Assembly (NCBI GenBank): GCA_031761405.1 | Contig: JASEVX010000005.1 | Coordinates: 31,235,127-31,299,126 of the forward strand | Length of the DNA stretch: 64,000 nucleotides | From: Serripes groenlandicus | Taxonomy: Eukaryota; Mollusca; Bivalvia; Cardiida; Cardiidae | Direction of reading: 5' to 3' | Shown: one piece after another, positions 11,333-21,294 of the stretch | Position numbering within the stretch: the stretch's first letter is position 1 | Layout of the letters: each line of letters starts with the position of its first letter | Made by a program: the position numbers and the translations under genes | The notes under the pieces: model-generated | Database searches by the model: none | What the model was told of the DNA's origin: nothing | The model's input: the letters and a program-made list of their open reading frames with translations, nothing else

Positions 11333-11540
11333 CCCTTTCCCTCATATAGACGCTTTCTGACGCCTCTGCAGCAGACTGTCTTTAGAAAACATAGCGACAA
11401 AAGAAGAAATCGCTCAAAACGAGCAATTTCCCCATTTTCCTCAATGTTTAAAAACTCTTTTCAATAATAACATTTTCACTTAAAGAGGTTTTTTAATAAT
11501 TTTGCTTTGATATTTCCAAAGTCAACTGCTGCAGAATTGT
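11333..11540 (+). mobile_element. TTAA-MITE lacking its 3' terminus
   Basis: TTAA at 11,329-11,332, then CCCTTTCCCTCATATAGACG. The body runs to CAACTGCTGCAGAATTGTTG but the final GGGAAAGGG is absent. Confidence 0.8.
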
Positions 11541-11829
11541 TGATGGTAATTTGGTGAAGTTTTGTGCAAATTTTAAAGTTTGATCACTTAACGTTTTCTC
11601 TGATACAGATAACAGCATCACAGCAAATGACTTTTGACAATATAGTGAGAAAAAGAGATATTTGTAATATGAGCAATCGCCTTTTCCCTGGCTCAGATTG
11701 ATTGCTTATGTATTAAAATTATTCATACTTCCAGTTATGTAACACAACATCTTTAACCTGAAATGTTTTATAAGCAGATACCACTGAAGGACAAGGACAG
11801 ATGTCACGTACTGTAGGACAAGGATTTAA

Positions 11830-12051
11830 CCCTTTCCCTCATACGACAATTCTGCAGCAGACGACTTTGAACGTATTTTGTCAAAACATAGAAAATCTCC
11901 ATAATTGAATGGATAACCTATGACAAAAAGTGGAAAACATTGTGGCAAAAGGAGAAATTGCACGTTCTGTGCAATTTCTTCTTTTGTCACTATGTTTTCA
12001 AAAAGCTGTCTGCTGCAGAGGTGTCAGAAAGCGTCTATATGAGGGAAAGGG
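11830..12051 (-). mobile_element. TTAA-MITE, full length
   Basis: Clean TTAA duplication (11,826-11,829 and 12,052-12,055). The sequence is very close to copies at 31,747 and 58,021, so this is a young copy. Confidence 0.95.
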
Positions 12052-12149
12052 TTAAGATGAATGCAACATTTAGTCTGATAAATGTCAAGTCCATTATGTT
12101 ACCTCCTTGTTTGAAAAGAAAGGCCATTTCACATGAAAGTGCGCCTTAA

Positions 12150-12376
12150 CCCTTTCCCACATACAGAATGATGTTTATCAGATGCATCTGAAGAAGACAA
12201 ATTTTGAAAACATTGTGACAAAAGGAGAAATTGTTCAAATTGAGCAAAATTTCCTTTTGACGCAATGTTTTCATTTTTAGTGAATAATATGTAAGATTTT
12301 CCATATTTACTCATATTTTGCGTATATGTCATTGTGTTTTTATTTTTGTATGCTGCAGATATGTTATATGTGGGAA
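12150..12376. mobile_element. TTAA-MITE, CACATA subtype
   Basis: TTAA at 12,146-12,149. The right end is worn (GTGGGAATTTCAGG). The stem around GAGAAATTGTTC is partly disrupted. Confidence 0.7.
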
Positions 12377-12478
12377 TTTCAGGATTATAATCGATCAATT
12401 GTTATTATTATCCAAAAACCTTGGAGCACTGTCACATGTATTCATATAGCTATTCTTCTTCTCAAGTATTATTTACAG

Positions 12479-12728
12479 CTTTCCCATACAGCATATCTGC
12501 AGCACAGTCCTCCACTTGTCCCCAGAAATTTGAGCAGAGGACTTTGAAAAAAAAAGAAGATATTTTCAAGAATGTGAAAAATCTCTATGAATAATAATAT
12601 AATAATATAATAATGGAATAAAATGAAAAATGCTCATTTTGAGCAATTTCTCCTTCTGTCACAGCTTTTTTAAAAGTCGTCTGGTGCAGAAGTGTCAGAA
12701 AGTGTCTGTATATACATGTGGGAAAGGG
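12479..12728. mobile_element. TTAA-MITE, degenerate
   Basis: The right terminus GTGGGAAAGGG with TTAA (12,729-12,732) is intact and the left end is eroded. An (AATAAT)n run at 12,590-12,615 enlarges it. Confidence 0.65.
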
Positions 12729-12732
12729 TTAA

Positions 12733-13085
12733 ATGCTAAACAGGAAAGATACATGCCTATCAGACTTCGTAGTGGTACAAGCTGATCTATGTCAGTTTTC
12801 AGGTTTGTGAGCCACATGAAAAAGGTATGTTTTCATGTGTTCAGGATCAAATAACTGTTAGGGTAAATAATGGCTCTGTAATGAAAATTTAACCTTATAT
12901 GTAGTCACTTCAATCAAGTATAATGTGATCTAATTGTGATGTATTTAAGGGGGTTTGTCACGGGTTTGTCGCCAAGTAAAGGCAATTGCCATAGATTTGT
13001 TCCTTTTTCTATAGAAACATCATTTGACACCACACAAGCATACTGGTTTATATGCAAAAGTAGCAGTTTTAACCATTTCCCTCAT
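12733..13085. other. No recognisable feature
   Basis: Unassigned sequence between a MITE and a SINE. No coding or repeat structure is evident. Confidence 0.45.
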
Positions 13086-13087
13086 GG

Positions 13088-13240
13088 AAAAAATCTGCTG
13101 TGGTCGAGTGGTTAGCGTCAGGGATTTGAAAATGGGTGTCCCGGGTTCGATCCCCAGTCGCGGCATGACACTCGGCCCTTTGGCATGGCACATTTCCTAG
13201 CCTTGTACTGGTTTGTTTACCATGGGATCATGGATAAGTG
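13088..13240 (+). mobile_element. SINE C with tRNA-like head
   Basis: The head resembles a tRNA gene: TGGTCGAGTGGTTAGCG as an A-box region and GGTTCGATCCC as a B box, so it carries its own RNA polymerase III promoter signals. The body has CTCGGCCCTTTGGCATGGCA, CTTGTACTGGTTTGTTTACC and GGATCATGGATAAG, aligning with SINE C copies at 9,624 and 49,969. It could belong to a published molluscan V-SINE (RUDI-like) or MetaSINE group, which I cannot decide without alignment. It is not a functional tRNA gene because the acceptor and anticodon arms do not pair well. Confidence 0.75.
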
Positions 13241-13527
13241 AACTAGTGTAGCTGTGATATAACTAAATTAATGTTGAAAACTGCGTAAAACCTATGCAAA
13301 CAAAACACAGTAAAAATCTTTAGCAGACAACCTTTAATGATATAAATTATCAGGATAATTGATAGTGTAATTTTGAGAAACACTATAGGTAACATTGTGG
13401 GAAAATGTTCAATTGCAATGTAACATGCCTTTTCTCTTATTCCCACAATATTTTTTAAAGTCATCTGCCTCATATGAGTCAAAATGCTTGTGCATTTGGT
13501 TTAATGTTTAATAACAGCAGTGTTTAA

Positions 13528-13608
13528 CCCTTTCACACCTGCAAAAGCATTTTGATGCAATATGTTTTCAAAGTTGTCTGCTGCAGCTTTGCTGTATGAG
13601 GGAAAGGG
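13528..13608. mobile_element. Mini TTAA-MITE (81 bp, internally deleted)
   Basis: Both termini and both TTAA sites (13,524-13,527; 13,609-13,612) are present, but the whole centre is missing. An internally deleted derivative this short with intact ends implies that the ends alone may suffice for transposition. Confidence 0.85.
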
Positions 13609-13686
13609 TTAAAAAAGACATTTTGAGATGATGAAGAAATTGTCCAATTTCTAGCAATTGCTTCTATTCCCTTTATATGTCTTGGA

Positions 13687-13798
13687 ACCCTTTCCCACAT
13701 GCAGCAAATTAGCAGCAGACGACTTTGAAAACATCTGAACAGATAATTTCATCTGCTACACTGGGTACCAGAAAGCATCTACGTATTGAAAAGGGTTT
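13687..13798. mobile_element. TTAA-MITE, deleted and worn
   Basis: ACCCTTTCCCACATGCAGCA to GAAAAGGGTTTAAC. About half the usual length. Confidence 0.6.
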
Positions 13799-13806
13799 AA
13801 CATTTG

Positions 13807-15795
13807 CAGGCGCGTAGCTAGGCTTACGCATGTACGCACGTGCGTAAAATAATTTTGGACAGATCGAAAAAAAAAAAATGAAATAAATGCGAAAAACGCA
13901 ATAAAAATGTACACTAAGGGGGGTGAGGGGCAGACTTCCAGAAACTCTTAAGAATAAAACTTATGAAAAAAGAACAAAGTCAACACATAAGTTAACTTGA
14001 TAAACCCATACTAGTATATTTTAATTGTTAAAATTTAGTGAAAATGCGGGGTCAAGGCTACAACGGGGCGTCCAACATGTCCGGAAAATTCCGTGGCGTT
14101 CAAGCGCGGGTACGACAGATATTTCCCGAGGCAATTTACACGCACTGCAATGCACACTGCTTAAACCTAGCAATAATACATGCATCTGAGGAGCCACTCT
14201 CTAGAAACATGATGAAGACAGTACAAGAAGTGGCTTTTCTGTTCAATTACTCGGGAAAACGGTTGTTAAGATTTCGGGAGACGTTGGCGAACGACCAAGC
14301 TTGTCGCGAAGAGATGGAGAGAGTCGTACAAAACTCCAGTCATTATGCGAAACTAGATGGGCAGCCAGAGCAGACGCACTGAATATGTTTAAGTGCTCGT
14401 ACCCAACCGTTGTAAACTGCTTAGAGGACCTAAGCCTTAACTATGGTGACGCCAAGGCTGGTGCATTCAGAGCCGCGGTCACTCAGTTCGGCTTCATAGT
14501 AGGTCTCGTCGCCATAGAACACGTTCTTTCTGGACTTGTGCCGCTCTCACAAATGCTGCAGCGTAAAACCTGCGACTTAGTTGAAGCCGTGCGAGAGGCA
14601 CAAACAGTTTTGCGTCAGGTCGACGAAGAAAGAAATGATCCAGCGGTGTGGGATGCCCTTTACAACAAGTCCGTCGATATGGCCCAAGCAGTTGGTGTCG
14701 AACCATCCCGACCACGAGCAGTGTGCAACCGTAGACAACAACATCGACAGAATACTGGCGACGCAATTTGTACCTTCCATTCGTCGACCATTTATCGACG
14801 GAACTATCCACCAGGCTCATTCAAAATGGCGACAGGTTTAACGCACAATATCTGATACCAAGCGAAATAGAGCATATCGACAACGATATTGTACAGGAAT
14901 TATGCGCCACCTTTTCGCGAGATCTGCCAGCTGACTCACTTGAGGAGTTTCAACGAGAGGTTAGTCGCTGGAGAAATAGGTGTGATGGAGACGGTCCTGT
15001 CTATGATACCATAGGTGATACATTAGCACACATGAACGCTGAGCTGTACCCAAATGTGTCAACATGCCTCCACATTTTACTGGCAATGCCCGTTTCAACC
15101 GCCACTGCAGAGCGCTCATTCAGCTCAATGAGAAGGGTGAAAACCTACTCAAGATCAACAATGACCACCGGTAGACTGTCTGGGCTTGGGTTGATGAGCA
15201 TTCATCGTGATAGGGACATAAACGTCGACACAATTATAGATGTGTTTGCACGTAGAAAGGAGCGAAGACTAGTCCTCTTATTCCGTGTGTAGATTGACCT
15301 GCTTCATTACCACATCATGTATGGCATTGTGCGGCGCGAACTAAATAGTGACCACTGTATTGGAGTACATTGTAATGTGATTTAAACAATTTGCAGAAGC
15401 TCTAGCGAGGACGTACGTTTTCCATTGTGTTCATTTTTGCACTTGCATTTATAAGCGTGTTTACCGTTATATACCACCTAGAGCTATCAAAGTTCAATAG
15501 CTAAACAGTCTGAACGCCCATTGTATGATGTTTTGTTTTGAACTATGAACAATAGGAGAAATGTATTGTATGTTTGTTTTAAAATTGCAGATGATGATTT
15601 GCAATCATCCTTACATTTGCGGTCAATATATGGATGGAAAAAGAAGACTTATTTTTTTTGTCTTTCATTAAAACATTTATATGTTTTGGACGGTCAAATA
15701 GGACCACATTCTATGTTGTAAAATATACTCGAAACGACACCATAGACTGTTCCAATTACAAATCTAGCAGAGTGCGTAAAGTAAATTTGGGCCTG
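13807..15795 (+). mobile_element. hAT-type DNA transposon, candidate boundaries
   Basis: The left end CAGGCGCGTAGCTAGG begins right after ATTTG (13,802-13,806). The right end TTTGGGCCTG is followed by ATTTG (15,796-15,800). CAGGC...GCCTG termini are the usual hAT form. The inverted repeats match only in part, so the boundaries are provisional; a 5-bp rather than 8-bp duplication would be atypical for most hAT lineages. The element carries the broken transposase at 14,039-15,292 and has lost the region that would hold the N-terminal zinc-finger domain. Confidence 0.5.
14039..15292 (+). pseudogene. hAT transposase pseudogene (ZMYM1/DUF4371-like)
   Basis: In the intact family the protein binds the transposon ends in the nucleus and cuts and pastes the element. 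The match spans three frames. Frame 1 (14,039 to about 14,340) has RGQGYNGASNMSGKFRG and YTHCNAHCLNLAI. Frame 3 (about 14,330-14,760) has SLCETRWAARADAL and then a helical middle ending SRPRAVCNRRQQHRQN. Frame 2 (about 14,768-15,292) has the hAT C-terminal dimerisation region with LLAMPVSTATAERSFSSMRR and TMTTGRLSGLGLMSIHRD. Two frameshifts, near 14,335 and 14,762, break it. In the GYDGASNMSG motif the expected acidic Asp is Asn, so a catalytic residue is probably also lost. An AG at 14,037-14,038 could be an old splice acceptor. The N-terminal half is missing, and codon GC is higher than in the flanks. Confidence 0.9.
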
Positions 15796-15946
15796 ATTTG
15801 ATATATTCTTATAATGCCAGCAAGTCCTGGTGTAAAACTGTGAAAGACGTGATATCAAATATTTGCTGATTTGAAAGATTTAGAGAAATAAATGTTATTT
15901 TAAGGAGTGTTCAGTTGTCTACAATTACTGTATGAAATGTTGTTAA

Positions 15947-16378
15947 CCCTTTCTCTTATACAGACATCACTTTGATGCATCTGCAGCTGGAAACTCATAG
16001 AAAACGTTGTGTAAAAAAAGGAGAAACTGCTCAAGCATGCAATTTTCTACCTTTGCCACAATGGTTTTTATCTGTGTATAGTAAGTGTACTCTCAGTTGG
16101 TCTTTATGTTACAAGTTATACTTGGGACAATGCAAAGCAGGCATTTGTGAAAACATGGTTTCAGTCAGACGGATAAAAAGGTAAGTAGATACCTCTGTAC
16201 CAGTGATGTTGACTTGTTTCTGTCTGTCAAATGGGGAGGAATTGTCAGCTAGGGAATTTCTCCTTTTATCCACAAAAAAATGCTGCTGTTATCTATGGTT
16301 ATAGGTTATTGAAAGTCAGGCTAACCCTTTCCCACATGCAACAAATCTGCAGCAGACTGCTTTGAAAACACTCAGTCA
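15947..16378. mobile_element. Two TTAA-MITE fragments, degenerate
   Basis: A left end starts after TTAA at 15,943-15,946 (CCCTTTCTCTTATACAGACA). A second left end starts at about 16,324 (ACCCTTTCCCACATGCAACA) and is cut after AACACTCAG. Decayed central words lie between. The stretch 15,300-15,795 is hAT tail; 15,801-15,942 is unassigned. Confidence 0.6.
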
Positions 16379-16403
16379 GATACATGGACAATCTGTATTA
16401 ATG

Positions 16404-16822
16404 CAGAGGTCCAGATAAGGAGGAGTATACAGCTCTTTTCCCAACAATATCTCTCTTATCATACAACCGAACCCTATGATGTGGGTACTCAAAAGAATTA
16501 TCTCATTGAGACGATTCTTTAGAGTACCCACATGATAGGGTTAGAGGGTAAAATAAGGATTTAACCCTTTCCCTCATATAGACGCTTTCTGACGCCTCTG
16601 CAGCAGACGGCTTTTTGAAAACATAGTGACAAAAGGAGAAATTGCACAAAACGTGCAATTTCTCCTTTTGCCACAATGTTTCCCACTTTTCGTCATAGGT
16701 TATCCATTCAATTATGGAGATTTTCTATGCTTTGACAAAATACGTTCAAAGTCGTCTGCTGCAGAATTGTCGTATGAGGGAAAGGGTTAAGAAAGTAAAA
16801 ACTCCCGTTGTCTTGGAGCTCG
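16404..16822 (+). mobile_element. CCAGATAAGG foldback element, complete, with nested MITE
   Basis: Flanked by ATTAATG on both sides (16,397-16,403 and 16,823-16,829), a 7-bp target duplication. The left end is CAGAGGTCCAGATAAGG. The core is a palindrome with arms CCCTATGATGTGGGTACTCA and TGAGTACCCACATGATAGGG style. The right end is GTCTTGGAGCTCG. The element is split by a TTAA-MITE at 16,565-16,786. Relatives lie at 23,035, 51,148, 52,815, 57,280, 59,524 and 59,885. Confidence 0.85.
16565..16786 (+). mobile_element. TTAA-MITE nested in foldback element
   Basis: TTAA at 16,561-16,564 and 16,787-16,790. Removing the MITE plus one TTAA restores GGATTTTAAG-like sequence matching the uninterrupted relative at 52,970 (GGATTTTAGAAC), which proves the target and its TTAA duplication. 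Confidence 0.95.
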
Positions 16823-17130
16823 ATTAATGGAAGTATAATACTTGAAAAGAGCTGAAAAAGTTATGGCAAAAGGAGCAAATACTCATCATTAGCAATTTCT
16901 CTATTTGTCACAATGGTTTCAAAATTGCTATATGCATGTGGTAAAAGGTTTCTACATATCACGAGAAAAGAGTGAAATACAAATACAGACTGATCTAAGC
17001 CTTATATATTCTCTGCGGATGAAAGTTGTAATTAGATCCTTCAATACACTGGAAATTGCTGACATGTTGCTGTCAGGGAAAGGTGTCGGACTTGTCAATG
17101 AAATTCTTTATCCTGTTTAAGATGTGTTAA

Positions 17131-17336
17131 CCCTTTTCCCGCATAAAAACAAGTAAGCAGCAGAAGACTGCCAAATGTCTTTGCAAAAATAGAAAAAAAT
17201 CTCTGTAATGAAAGTATGATAATTGAATAAGTGTTGAAATTATTGTGGCAAAGGGGAGTGAGCAATTCACCTTTTGTCACAATGTTTTCTAAATTTGTCT
17301 GCTGCAGAGGCACCAAATTCGTCTTTTTGAGGGAAA
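17131..17336. mobile_element. TTAA-MITE, diverged
   Basis: TTAA at 17,127-17,130. Ends GAGGGAAAGGG followed by TTTAA. The central hairpin keeps only short arms (GGGGAGTGAGCAATTCACC). Confidence 0.8.
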
Positions 17337-17404
17337 GGGTTTAAGATATGGAAATCAGTTATTGGTTAAACATTGAAGATAAAAGAGCCTCTGTAGCATG
17401 CAGG

Positions 17405-17857
17405 CTGTCAAGACGGGAAGTGTGACACACCACACCCGGATAACATTTTTTCCGACATTTGACAAAAGACAATGCAGCAGGCCATCTTCCACCAAACGGC
17501 TTAAAGTCTTATGTGGAAAAGCAGCCAGATTCTTTGAAAGACAGCTGTGTGCCCTGTTGGAGTACTGGTTTGAGAAACACATGAGTAGGTGAACTGGCTG
17601 CCATGATATGAAAGATCGGTTAACCCTTTCCCTCATACGACAATTCTGCAGCAGACAACTTTGAACATATTTTGTCAAAGAATAGAAAATCTCTATAATT
17701 GAATGGATAACCTATGACTAAAAGTGAAAAACATTGTGGCAAAAGGAGAAATTTTGAGCAATTTCTTCTTTTGTCACTATATTTTCAAAAAGCTGTCTGC
17801 TGCAGAGGCGTCAGAAAGTGTCTATATGAGGGAAAGGGTTAAACCCAAATCAATCAA
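17405..17857 (+). mobile_element. SINE B interrupted by a TTAA-MITE
   Basis: The SINE body (GGAAAAGCAGCCAGATTCTT, GAGTACTGGTTTGAGAAA, CACATGAGTAGGTGAACTGG) runs to GATCGG. Its tail ACCCAAATCAATCAAG resumes after the MITE at 17,624-17,838. In intact relatives the join reads CGGCGTTAAACCCCAATC, so the MITE landed in the TTAA of the conserved 3' domain. The tRNA-like head is missing. Confidence 0.85.
17624..17838 (-). mobile_element. TTAA-MITE inside SINE B
   Basis: TTAA at 17,620-17,623 and 17,839-17,842. One arm of the central hairpin is shortened (GAAATTTTGAGCAATTTC). Confidence 0.93.
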
Positions 17858-18215
17858 GTGTAGATAAACAAGTGCACGCTTTTCTTTGTCTGCAATTTAT
17901 GTTGCATGGGAATATTCATACAAGTTCATATTAAATTTGAAATAGAAACATAAGCATGTATTTATTGTCATACAACAGACTTCCATACTGTACATTTACC
18001 ATATTTCAGTCAAAATCGACAATCTGAAGTTTTCTATTGAGACATGTGAGTATTGTTTATGAGCAAGAAAGATTTACTACAGCATGTTGGCTTAGAATAA
18101 TACATGTTTATGGCAGACTAAACGGACTACCTTTTCTGCTATAATGCCATACATTTACTTGAGAAGCTGTCTGGGGTAGGGTATTCAAACTGTCAATCAT
18201 GATTTAATGTCTGAA
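17858..18215. other. No recognisable feature
   Basis: AT-rich sequence with no repeat terminus or coding signal that I recognise. Confidence 0.45.
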
Positions 18216-18221
18216 TAGTTA

Positions 18222-18360
18222 ACCATTTCCCTTTTACAACAAGTCTGCAGCAGACAAATTTTAAAGTATCCAAAAATTTCGAAAATCTCTGCAAATAAAA
18301 GTAAAGTTATTAAATGGAGCTGAAAACATTTTGAGCAATTTCTCCTTTTTCCACAATGGT
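18222..18360. mobile_element. TTAA-MITE, 5' part
   Basis: GTTAACCATTTCCCTTTTAC, then GTCTGCAGCAGACAAATTTT and a central CATTTTGAGCAATTTCTCC. No 3' terminus. From 18,361 to 18,718 nothing is recognised. Confidence 0.6.
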
Positions 18361-18722
18361 TAAAGTTTAAGCCATTTTCCAGGAAAAAACAACCTTCGTT
18401 GCTTTGGGACTTGTGTCGATAAAGATCTGTAAATGTAACTGTTTTTAGAAGTATTTTGAAAGCTTCTATGAGACTGAAGCAACTCACGATTCGACTGCAA
18501 GGGTGGGGGCGCTGATCTGGGTCTACACTGGTCGCTTAAATGTCCTCAGGTTGTTTTTTTGCAGCGAACAGTACATTTGTTGTAGTTCAATTGCCTGGCA
18601 TAAAAATATGAATTGAACTTCTCGTATTTGAAATTTCAAGTTCTGATTCTTGTAGTTTTTGACATCTGTTGTATTCATATCTTGAATCATTGACTCTCAT
18701 ACTGAGAGTCTGACAGGTTTAA

Positions 18723-18915
18723 CCCGTTCCCTCATACGAATATTCTGCAGCAGACGACTTTGAACGTATATTGTCAAAACATAGAAAATCTCCATAATTG
18801 AATGGATAACCTATGACAAAAAGTGGAAAACATTGTGGCAAAAGGAGAAATTGCACGTTTTTCAAAAAGCCGTCTGCTACGGTGGCGTCAGAAAGCGTCT
18901 ATATGAGGGAAAGGG
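18723..18915 (-). mobile_element. TTAA-MITE with deleted central hairpin
   Basis: TTAA at 18,719-18,722 and 18,916-18,919. The GTGCAATTTCTTCTTTTGTC part of the loop is gone, so one hairpin arm is missing. Confidence 0.9.
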
Positions 18916-18974
18916 TTAATAGTTAAATTGAGGTAATCTGAATATAGGAATATAGAACACCAGGTAGAACAAAC

Positions 18975-19210
18975 TCATAATGATGTAGTGGTCAGAGCAT
19001 CCCATCCACCTTGTGAGGGAGAGACTGACTCTACATCATCCACTTGTTTGGTAATAACCAAAGACTAATTAATATACCTTCAAGTATTGCCCTTTCTTCT
19101 TGCCACACAGTGTTTCAGGGATGGTATTGCATCTGATACGCGGGTGTCACTCAGGATAAACTTAACAACAACAGTACTGGTAATTTACCCAGGGAACGCT
19201 GTGAAAAGAC
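18975..19210 (+). mobile_element. SINE D, worn
   Basis: A tRNA-like head near ATGTAGTGGTCAGAGCATCC, then CCAAAGACTAATTAATATAC and a late ACTGGTAATTTACCCAGGGA that matches the copy at 31,500-31,735. Confidence 0.55.
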
Positions 19211-19239
19211 ATAATTAAGTAATACAAATTAATCTTTAA

Positions 19240-19462
19240 GGCTTTCCCACATCCAAAATATCTACAGCAGACAACTTTGAAAACAACTTGTTACAAACTA
19301 GAGAACAATTGCCATGAATGAGAGCTAAATTATACAATAGAGTTGAAAACAGTATGGCAAAAGGAGAAATTGCTCGTTTTGAGCAATTTCTCCATTTGCC
19401 ACAATGATTTCAATAGTTGTCTGCTTCTGAGGTGTCAGGAAGCGTCTGTATGTGGGAAAGGG
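19240..19462. mobile_element. TTAA-MITE, CACATA subtype
   Basis: The hairpin GAGAAATTGCTCGTTTTGAG and its partner is intact. The right terminus has TTAA at 19,463-19,466 and the left end is worn (GGCTTTCCCACATCC). The 19,467-19,900 stretch shows nothing identifiable. Confidence 0.75.
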
Positions 19463-19899
19463 TTAACACCATTGAAACCAAAGATGAGGATGTGATTGAC
19501 AATACGAACATGCGAAATGCAAAAAGTTTTTTTTAACTATCAGATCTTGTCATGACCTCACTTGTTACACTCTGAGCATTAATGGACAGTTTGTCATGTC
19601 AAGTGTTTTCCAATTATGCGAAATGAAAATTTTATGACTGACGTCTTTCATATTTAATGGCGATTATGTACATAATTTAACACCATATAAAATTGCCCCT
19701 TGGCAATGTAATTGTGAAATTATTATAACAAATGGCCACAAGAATAAACAAATAACTGGCTGCTAATTTAAAATCATTTTCATAGTTTCACCAATAAACC
19801 TAAAGCATCCCAATTGTTCTCTGTTTTGAGCACATCTTGGCTAGAATGCTTACGTCTAGAAAACTGTAAGCAAAACTTTGATGGCGAGTTGAATTTTTT

Positions 19900-20118
19900 T
19901 TCAAAATGGAGATATTGATGAGCAATTTCTCCATTTCTCTTATTGTTTTCAGATGTTGTTTGCTGCAAAGACATCTGAAGTCAATCTGTATGATTTGTTT
20001 TGGAGATTTGGTATGAGTGCATGAGTAATACAGTATTATTTTCCATAATGAGCAATTTCTCCATTTACCACAATGTTTTTACTTGAATCAATTTGCTGTA
20101 TGTGGGAAAGAGTTAATG
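19900..20118. mobile_element. TTAA-MITE fragments
   Basis: Two 3' pieces with AGCAATTTCTCCATTT lines. The second ends TATGTGGGAAAGAGTTAA at about 20,115. Confidence 0.5.
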
Positions 20119-20252
20119 TCATATGTAGGTAAATTTCTCCTTTCCCAACAATGTAAAGAGGCTTGCTGCAGACTGTGTCTGTATTTTGGAAAGGGTGAGA
20201 TTGATTACATCTGAAGGACAATTTAAACATTCTCACAAACCTTTTACATTAA

Positions 20253-20465
20253 CCCTTTCCCTCATATAGACTCTTTCTGACGCCTCTGCAGCAGATGGCT
20301 TTTTGAAAATATAGTGACAAAAGAAGAAATTGCTTAAAACGAGCAATTTCTCCTTTTGACACAATGTTTTCCACTTTTAGTCATAGGTTATCCATTCAAT
20401 TATAGAGATTTTCTATTTGTTGACAAAATATGTTCAAAGTCGTCTGCTGCAGATTTAAATTAGGG
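20253..20465 (+). mobile_element. TTAA-MITE with 3' arm shortened
   Basis: TTAA at 20,249-20,252 and 20,466-20,469. The last part jumps from CTGCTGCAGATTTAAATT to AGGG, dropping the usual GTCGTATGAGGGAA. Confidence 0.85.
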
Positions 20466-20636
20466 TTAAATGATTATGGAAAATAATTTTGAAAATGAAG
20501 TATTGCTCAATATGAGTATTTTCTCCATTCATATTATACGGTCTGAACAAATGTGACTGCCTCCATGGTGTGTTGGTAGAGTGCCCGCCTAGGTCGTGGG
20601 TTTTGGTGGCTTTGTATCTTGAAGATTGCTATTAAC

Positions 20637-21071
20637 CCTTTCCCTCATATAGACGCTTTCTGATGCCTCTACAGCCCGGCCGGGTAGCTCAATTGGTAGC
20701 GTATCTGACTCGTGATCTGGAGGTCACGGGTTCGATACCCGGTTGCGGCGACATTCTTTCGGGCGATGTTTTCCATTGCCTCTCACCTCTGATCTATGTG
20801 AGAAAGTAGTCAGTGGCTTCGAAAGAATGTTGTGTAAGTACTGGTGTGGGAAAGCCAGGAAAACATGGGTAGGTGCACTGACCGCCGTGATATGACCAAA
20901 GCTGTTGAAAGCGGCGTTAAACTCCAAACAAACAAACAAACTGATGCCTCTACAGCAGACAGCCTTTTGAAAACATAGTGACAAAAGAAAAAATTGCACA
21001 AAACGTGCAATTTCTCCTTTTGCCACAATGTTTAAGTCGTCTGCTGCAGAATTGCCGTATGAGGAAAAGGG
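20637..21071 (+). mobile_element. TTAA-MITE split by SINE A
   Basis: TTAA at 20,633-20,636 and 21,072-21,075. The MITE body resumes after the SINE at CTGATGCCTCTACAG. Its 3' half is also shortened (ATGTTTAAGTCGTCTGC). Confidence 0.93.
20675..20940 (+). mobile_element. SINE A, full length, tRNA-derived
   Basis: Bounded by a perfect 15-bp duplication, CTGATGCCTCTACAG (20,660-20,674 and 20,941-20,955). The head has a canonical A box TAGCTCAATTGG and B box GGTTCGATACC; the anticodon position reads CGT (threonine-like), though the anticodon stem has a mismatch. The body contains CTCACCTCTGATCTATGTGA and the 3' domain GACCGCCGTGATATGACC then GCGGCGTTAAAC, ending in (CAAA)n. Transcription would be by RNA polymerase III, and mobilisation needs a LINE reverse transcriptase supplied elsewhere. 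The 3' domain resembles the conserved central or tail domains of widespread invertebrate SINEs (MetaSINE or V-SINE are candidates). Confidence 0.93.
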
Positions 21072-21082
21072 TTAAAACGTAT

Positions 21083-21180
21083 TGTACCACCTCTGTAGTG
21101 CAGTGGTAGAGCGATTGTTTCAGGTGCTGGAGGTCACATGATCGATTCCCAGCCGGGTCATACCAAAGACTTTAAAAATG
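21083..21180 (+). mobile_element. SINE D head
   Basis: CTCTGTAGTGCAGTGGTAGAG as a tRNA-like A-box region, GATCGATTCCCAGCCGGG near the B box, then CATACCAAAGACTTTAAAAA. The rest of the SINE is missing and a MITE 3' half follows. Confidence 0.65.
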
Positions 21181-21204
21181 ATAGTTGAATGGCTTTCACT
21201 CATG

Positions 21205-21294
21205 ATGAGCAATTTTTCCTTTTGCCACAATATTTTCAAAATATGTTTGCTGCAGAGATGTCAGAAAGTGTTGGTTACGATGAGGGAAAGGTTT
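21205..21294. mobile_element. TTAA-MITE, 3' half
   Basis: ATGAGCAATTTTTCCTTTTG to GAGGGAAAGGTTTAA. Confidence 0.65.

Noticed and set aside
13090..13165. A tRNA gene near 13.1 kb
   Set aside because: Only the internal promoter boxes are tRNA-like; the body continues as SINE C.
14494..14820. 108-codon minus-strand frame over the hAT gene
   Set aside because: Shadow of the plus-strand transposase; the conserved motifs are on the plus strand.
20675..20750. A tRNA gene (threonine-like, CGT)
   Set aside because: A and B boxes are good, but the anticodon stem is mismatched and the sequence continues into a SINE body with a target duplication around the whole.
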